A stretch of DNA of 17,739 nt, taken from the NCBI GenBank assembly GCA_913020685.1, contig CAJWAY010000016.1:1-17739 (forward strand), given 5' to 3'. Source of the DNA: an uncultured Flavobacteriaceae bacterium. Lineage in GTDB: Bacteria > Bacteroidota > Bacteroidia > Flavobacteriales > Flavobacteriaceae. The translations under genes and the position numbers were made by a program. Position 1 is the stretch's first letter. Every line of letters begins with the position of its first letter. Of this stretch, positions 13,788 to 17,739 are shown one piece after another. Below the pieces are notes generated by a model. It worked only from the letters and a program-made list of their open reading frames with translations, was not told where the DNA came from and searched no databases.

Positions 13788-14765
13788 ATGCAGTTGCAAC
13801 AGTATATCAAAGAGTTGCTTTATAAACACGAGTGTGTTACGGTCCCAAATTTTGGAGCTTTTCTCACCCGTACAATTAGTTTATTAATCCAGCCCAAGAC
13901 TGGTGTTTTTTCTCCTCCAAGTAAAGAAGTGAGTTTTAATCATCTTTTAAAAAGCAACGACGGCATACTAGCTCAATTCATGGCTCAAAAAGAAAATATT
14001 TCCTATGAGCAAGCCTTAAGAAAAATTGAAAAAGAGGTGATTGTATGGAAACAAAAGCTACAAACCCAGCATTTAACTTTTGCAGGTATAGGCGAAATGC
14101 GCCTCAACCCTCAAAAGAAAATTAATTTTTCTCCATTTGGATCAATTAATTTTGACCTTAACTCTTTTGGACTAAAAAGTTTTATTAGAAAACCTATCTT
14201 TACCCCAACACCAAATACACAAGAATTTAAATCCTTTACCATTATGGAAAATGAAAACAAAGACGACTTGATGTTTACCCCGGAAGAAAATGAAAACAAA
14301 CGCTCACCGATCATGAGATATGCTATTATTGGGGTAATTGGAATTTCCCTTTTTGGCTCGATTTATTATTTCGGTAGTAGATATATTGCTGATGAGAAAG
14401 CCAAGGCCACTGAAATGGCACAAAAGAAAATCAAAAGTAACGTTCAAAAAGCAACTTTTAACTTGGGTACGTTATCAGAAATGAATCTTACACTAGATGC
14501 TAACCCTGAGGTAATCGAAAACAATCCCCTGGCACAAACTTATTTCAGTGTGATCGCCGGATCCTATCGGTCCATGGAAAACGCCGAAAAAAAATTGGCA
14601 GAATTACAAGCCGAAGGTTTTGATGCTGCTTTCACGGAAGTTAACCCAGAGGGGCTTCACCGTGTAGCCTTCGGACGGTTTACCTCTAAGCGCGAAGCTT
14701 TAAATTTACACAATTACATACGATTCGCCCTTAAAGAGGAAGCATGGTACTTGGAAGAGAATTAG
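13788..14765 (+). CDS. HU-CCDC81 and SPOR domain-containing membrane protein
   Basis: About 325 residues from the ATG at 13788 (a TTG six bases earlier is in frame). Order of parts: an HU-like domain, first half about 1-55 (YIKELLYKHECVTVPNFGAFLT, as in bacterial HU-CCDC81 domains), second half about 60-120 (QALRKIEKEV, LTFAGIGEMRLN); a linker; one transmembrane helix at about 177-197 (YAIIGVIGISLFGSIYYFG); a short coiled or disordered stretch; and a C-terminal SPOR domain at about 250-323 (AQTYFSVIAGSYRSMENAEKKL through LHRVAFGRF). The orientation implied is HU-like part in the cytoplasm and SPOR part in the periplasm, where SPOR domains bind denuded glycan strands. This combination is widespread in Bacteroidota; the cytosolic domain's ligand is not known to me. 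It ends one base from the convergent envC-like gene. Confidence 0.85.
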   Translation: MQLQQYIKELLYKHECVTVPNFGAFLTRTISLLIQPKTGVFSPPSKEVSFNHLLKSNDGILAQFMAQKENISYEQALRKIEKEVIVWKQKLQTQHLTFAGIGEMRLNPQKKINFSPFGSINFDLNSFGLKSFIRKPIFTPTPNTQEFKSFTIMENENKDDLMFTPEENENKRSPIMRYAIIGVIGISLFGSIYYFGSRYIADEKAKATEMAQKKIKSNVQKATFNLGTLSEMNLTLDANPEVIENNPLAQTYFSVIAGSYRSMENAEKKLAELQAEGFDAAFTEVNPEGLHRVAFGRFTSKREALNLHNYIRFALKEEAWYLEEN

Positions 14766-14766
14766 G

Positions 14767-15987
14767 CTACATCCTGTAGATCCAACTCTTTGGGTTTTGA
14801 GGTTTTAATTCATTAAATACACTAAATTGGAGGGTAGTTTTGCCCGTTTTTGGATGTGTAAATATCTCCCCTATGTACTGTTTTGCTGTAACTTTATCTC
14901 CTTTTTTAACATAGACCTTACCCATATTTTTGTAAGTAGTAATAAAGTTACCGTGCTTGATCAGTATAGTGGGATTACTACCCTTAAAGCTCAGTATTGT
15001 CATGACTTCCCCGTCAAAAACAGCTCGAGCCTCTGATTTAGGAGAAGTGGCAATGGTTACTCCATTGCTTTTGATCATGGTGGTCTTGACCACCGGATGT
15101 GGCTGGGTACCAAAACGTTGAATAACGATTCCTTTTTTCACTGGCCAGGGCAGTTTACCCTTGTTGGCGAGAAAATTAGCTGCTAATAATTTGGCCTCTG
15201 GGGTTAGCGCAAAAGCGTTATTTGATTTTTTTCCTGCAGCTCTATTAGAAGCAGCAATGGCCACTAGAATCAAACGTTTAATTTCACGATCAATTGCTGA
15301 CGCTTTGAGCTGCCTTTGCTTAATATCTGCCGCTAAGGAACGTGATTTGTTTTTTAGTCCCTTGATCAGTTTCTGCTGTGATTTACGTTCCTGCTGTAAT
15401 TGCTCTTTTACTTTTCGATTCTCTATTACCAAATTTTCTTTATAGGCTTTTTGCTTTAATAAAGTTTTATTAAGTGACTGAAGAGTGCTTGTTTTTTCTG
15501 CGATCTCTTCTCCGCGTTTTTTTCTAAAATTAGCATACTGCTTCATATATTGGACCCGCTTATAAGCCTGTAAAAATTCCTCGGAAGAAAACAAAAACAT
15601 CAATCGATTTTGGGAAGATTTGCTTTTATAGGATTTTTGAATCATTTCAGCATAGTCTTTCTTAAGAGCTTCCAGTTCTTTCCTTAGGTCAGTAATGTTT
15701 CTTTGGTTAAGGTTGATTTGTTGGGTCAAAAGATTAGCCTGTTGGTTATTGACCTTCACCAAATCACTTCTGACAGAAATTTTGATATTGAGATCCTCAA
15801 CTTGAGAGAGTAATGACTTTTCCTTTTTGGTGTTTTTAAAAAGTAGAGTGTTGATTTGTTTGATCTCTTGTTGAAGCCGTTTTTTTTGATTCTCTAGTGT
15901 TTTTTGTCTTGCGGAATTTAATTGTGCCATCCCAAACGATGTCAATAGTAGAAAAAAAATCAAACAAAGTTGCCTCAATCGATACAT
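14767..15987 (-). CDS. envC: Murein hydrolase activator, EnvC-like (coiled coil plus degenerate M23/LytM domain)
   Basis: 406 residues from the ATG at 15987; a GTG directly before it is in frame. Residues 1-22 form a signal peptide (LCLIFFLLLTSFGMAQ). Long coiled coils run from about 25 to 245, interrupted near 125-150 (NRLMFLFSSEEFLQAYKR, a stretch typical of EnvC relatives). The LytM/M23 fold begins at about 280 (LPWPVKKGIVIQRFG) and ends at residue 406. The metal ligands are gone: the HxxxD site reads KSNGVTI and the HxH site reads LQFSVF. It is therefore not expected to cut peptidoglycan but to activate periplasmic amidases during division, as E. coli EnvC does. The start overlaps the DUF4292 stop by one base (TGATG), so it is translationally coupled to it. 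Confidence 0.88.
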   Translation of the reverse strand: MYRLRQLCLIFFLLLTSFGMAQLNSARQKTLENQKKRLQQEIKQINTLLFKNTKKEKSLLSQVEDLNIKISVRSDLVKVNNQQANLLTQQINLNQRNITDLRKELEALKKDYAEMIQKSYKSKSSQNRLMFLFSSEEFLQAYKRVQYMKQYANFRKKRGEEIAEKTSTLQSLNKTLLKQKAYKENLVIENRKVKEQLQQERKSQQKLIKGLKNKSRSLAADIKQRQLKASAIDREIKRLILVAIAASNRAAGKKSNNAFALTPEAKLLAANFLANKGKLPWPVKKGIVIQRFGTQPHPVVKTTMIKSNGVTIATSPKSEARAVFDGEVMTILSFKGSNPTILIKHGNFITTYKNMGKVYVKKGDKVTAKQYIGEIFTHPKTGKTTLQFSVFNELKPQNPKSWIYRM

Positions 15988-16778
15988 CACATTTCTATTG
16001 GTTGGTAACCAGCTGGAATTTCAAACGGAATACTAAGTTGTTCGGGAAAATCTGCACGGGTATACTCTAATTTGATTCTAGTTAAAGCCAGACCATCGAA
16101 AAGTGAAATTTGAACCTCTCCGGGAACAAACTCACCCTCAAGTTTTTGATGGTTGAGATATTTGATAGTCAAAGAGCGCTGGGTCCCTGGGACCATAAAT
16201 CTTTGTTCAAGGAGTAAAAAATTGTTAGGGTCAAAAAAGAAGGTAGGCCGGAAACGTAATTTATCAGATTTAGGAGTCAAAATATAATATTTGGGATGCG
16301 AAATGCTTTCGAAACGACCTCTAGTGATATTAATCAGCGGAAGCCCCATCAAAAGATTTTGTAAATCTTTAAATTCAAAACTAGTCTCGAATTGTTGGTT
16401 TATAAAAGAAATATCCCCTTCAAAAAAAGTTTTTTCAAATTTTTCATAAAAAGAAACTCGCTCTGAGGTTACCAATAGTTTGGCAATGGGAACAATCATA
16501 TTTGCGCTCATCCATATAGATTTAGATTTTTCCAATCGCAAATTTATGATGATCTGTTGTTTGCGTTTACCATTATCATAGGTGGTTTTTACCCGCGATC
16601 GAAATTTCTTATAATCCAATTGATTTTTGGCAACGGACTTAGTCAGTTCCTTGATTTCAATGTCCTTTATTGGAGTTCTGCTTGACGGAACAGCAGGTGA
16701 TTTACATGCTGCGAACATCAAAATCCATCCCAGTAAGAGGATAGGAAAAAAATTAGATTGATTGTAGTTGTTTATCAT
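15987..16778 (-). CDS. DUF4292 lipoprotein
   Basis: 263 residues with a lipoprotein signal ending at Cys25 (LMFAACK). The mature protein is rich in antiparallel strands (SIWMSANMIVPIAKLLVTSERVSFYEK, TFFEGDISFINQQF, RFRPTFFFDPNNFLLLEQRF) and has the DUF4292 pattern, which resembles LolA/LolB-like lipid-binding half-barrels; that fold comparison is from memory and function is not established. It is probably an outer- or inner-membrane lipoprotein facing the periplasm. It begins two bases after the stop of the nucleotidyltransferase gene and overlaps envC by one base, so the three are one operon. The DUF4292-EnvC pairing is a recurrent Bacteroidota arrangement, suggesting a shared envelope role. 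Confidence 0.82.
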   Translation of the reverse strand: MINNYNQSNFFPILLLGWILMFAACKSPAVPSSRTPIKDIEIKELTKSVAKNQLDYKKFRSRVKTTYDNGKRKQQIIINLRLEKSKSIWMSANMIVPIAKLLVTSERVSFYEKFEKTFFEGDISFINQQFETSFEFKDLQNLLMGLPLINITRGRFESISHPKYYILTPKSDKLRFRPTFFFDPNNFLLLEQRFMVPGTQRSLTIKYLNHQKLEGEFVPGEVQISLFDGLALTRIKLEYTRADFPEQLSIPFEIPAGYQPIEM

Positions 16779-16780
16779 GG

Positions 16781-17739
16781 CTATGATAATTCTGAATAAT
16801 CCCCTATGGATACAAAACTGAATGTCCCATCGAATTTGACATGATTACCTATCATCGCTCCTTCGAGCTGAGCATTTTGGATGAGAGAATGTTTTTGTAT
16901 CAAACTATTGTCGATGGTGCTGTTTTCAATTTGGGTACCTTCCCCAATAGCAGTATAAGGGCCCACCGTACTGTTTTTTAATACTACTCCCGACCCAATA
17001 TAACAGGGGGGAATGATTTTACTATTCTCTATTATAACATCCTCAGCAACCAGTTTATTTCCTTCTGCGGCAAGTATGTCCAACATTTTTTTATTGGTTT
17101 GGAGGGTAATTTTAGGGTTGCCACAATCCATCCACTCTTTTACAGTTCCTGGGGTAAAGAGAGCTCCTTTTTCTATCATGGCCAATATGCCCTCATTTAA
17201 AAGAAACTCCTCCCCTTCTGTTCTTGACTGAAGAATGGTTTTTTCCAATTCGGCCTTAATGGTTGCTCCTTCTTTGAAATAATAAATCCCTATAACTGCC
17301 AAATCAGAGACAAATTCCTCTGGCTTTTCAACCAAATCGGTAATTAGATTGTCATCATTCATTTTAACAACGCCATATGCTTTAGGATTTTCCACTTTTT
17401 TGACCCATATCATTCCATCAACATTAGGATCAAGAGATAGCTCTGTACGAATAAGCGTATCGGCATATGCAACTATAATAGGGCCTGAAAGGGAGTCGGC
17501 TGCACACATTACTGCATGTCCGGTCCCAAGAGGGGCCAATTGACGGTAGATTGTTGCTTCGGCGCCTAAATTCTTAGCTACTTGTTTAAGTTCCTCCTCA
17601 ATGGTAGAGCCAAAAAAAGCAGGATCACCAAGAATATAGGCTACCTCATCTATGCCTTGGTCAACAACTCGGGCTATTTCATTAACCAATTGGGCCACTA
17701 TGGGCGATCCGGCAACGGGCAACATGGGCTTTGGAACCG
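16781..17739 (-). CDS. Sugar-phosphate nucleotidyltransferase with left-handed beta-helix tail, N-terminus beyond the window
   Basis: The reading frame stays open to the window edge: upstream of the internal ATG at 17725 the codons give VPKP, producing VPKPMLPVAGSPI, the conserved motif after the GxGxRL nucleotide loop of NTP-transferases. The true start therefore lies past 17739 and probably about 20-25 residues are missing. Other family landmarks are APLGTGHAVMCAADSL, PIIVAYADTLI (metal-binding Asp), VKKVENPKAYGVVKM, LVEKPEEF and KEWMDCGNPK. The C-terminus (from about IIENSKIIPPCYIG) has hexapeptide-like repeats of a left-handed beta-helix. It joins an NTP to a sugar 1-phosphate; glucose-1-phosphate or mannose-1-phosphate with dTTP, UTP or GTP are all possible. 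First gene of the run leading into DUF4292 and envC. Confidence 0.88.
   Translation of the reverse strand, partial: VPKPMLPVAGSPIVAQLVNEIARVVDQGIDEVAYILGDPAFFGSTIEEELKQVAKNLGAEATIYRQLAPLGTGHAVMCAADSLSGPIIVAYADTLIRTELSLDPNVDGMIWVKKVENPKAYGVVKMNDDNLITDLVEKPEEFVSDLAVIGIYYFKEGATIKAELEKTILQSRTEGEEFLLNEGILAMIEKGALFTPGTVKEWMDCGNPKITLQTNKKMLDILAAEGNKLVAEDVIIENSKIIPPCYIGSGVVLKNSTVGPYTAIGEGTQIENSTIDNSLIQKHSLIQNAQLEGAMIGNHVKFDGTFSFVSIGDYSELS

Noticed and set aside
14767..15987. Active M23 metallopeptidase
   Set aside because: Both metal-binding motifs are lost (KSNGVTI and LQFSVF in place of HxxxD and HxH), so an amidase activator role fits better.
16781..17739. N-terminally truncated nucleotidyltransferase pseudogene
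   Set aside because: The frame continues through VPKP into the window edge, so the missing start is simply outside the window.
1..17739. CRISPR arrays, insertion sequences, phage genes, toxin-antitoxin pairs or defence systems
   Set aside because: No regularly spaced repeats, transposase or integrase motifs, or defence-gene signatures were seen; the genes are almost all housekeeping or envelope functions.

Overview
The window looks like an ordinary chromosomal segment of a Bacteroidota member, most likely class Flavobacteriia. The support is a GldH-type gliding/type IX secretion lipoprotein, a DUF4292 lipoprotein, an HU-CCDC81/SPOR membrane protein, and several upstream matches to the Bacteroidota -7 promoter element TAnnTTTG with almost no Shine-Dalgarno sequences. 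Base composition is AT-rich overall, richest in AT in the first gene. Genus cannot be told from this.

Layout. 1-981: a tRNA with anticodon CAT (cut by the window edge) and a tRNA-Ala(GGC), both on the minus strand, bracket one very AT-rich accessory gene (169-858) resembling DUF6090 membrane proteins. 1072-3948: a small predicted outer-membrane barrel protein (+), an LpxR-type lipid A deacylase (-), then a coupled pair of a crotonase-family enzyme and a QueD-type 6-carboxytetrahydropterin synthase (+). 3945-9015: a minus-strand run reading trhO, ricT (PSP1), gldH, PBP1A; the last three overlap by 8 bp at each junction. 9184-11766: recA, then pabB and pabC of p-aminobenzoate synthesis (+). 11763-12542: a PlsC-type acyltransferase (-), divergent from trpS (12649-13617, +). 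13788-14765: HU-CCDC81/SPOR protein (+), meeting end to end the minus-strand run NTP-transferase, DUF4292 lipoprotein, EnvC-like amidase activator (17739-14767).

Functional threads: cell envelope and peptidoglycan (PBP1A, EnvC, SPOR protein, GldH, LpxR, DUF4292, barrel protein), tRNA and translation (TrhO, QueD, TrpS, two tRNAs), folate precursor synthesis (PabB/PabC) and DNA repair (RecA).

I did not find a clear undescribed multi-gene system. The best unexplained signals are non-coding: a 10-bp direct repeat placed just upstream of a full-consensus trpS promoter, perfect inverted repeats that cover the start codons of plsC and of the longest lpxR reading, a very compact junction architecture (four convergent gene pairs spaced -4 to +7 nt, three 8-bp same-strand overlaps), and -7 elements so close to two start codons that the mRNAs could be leaderless. 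No stretch longer than 300 bases lacks a gene; the longest gaps are about 170 bases (9016-9183 and 13618-13787).
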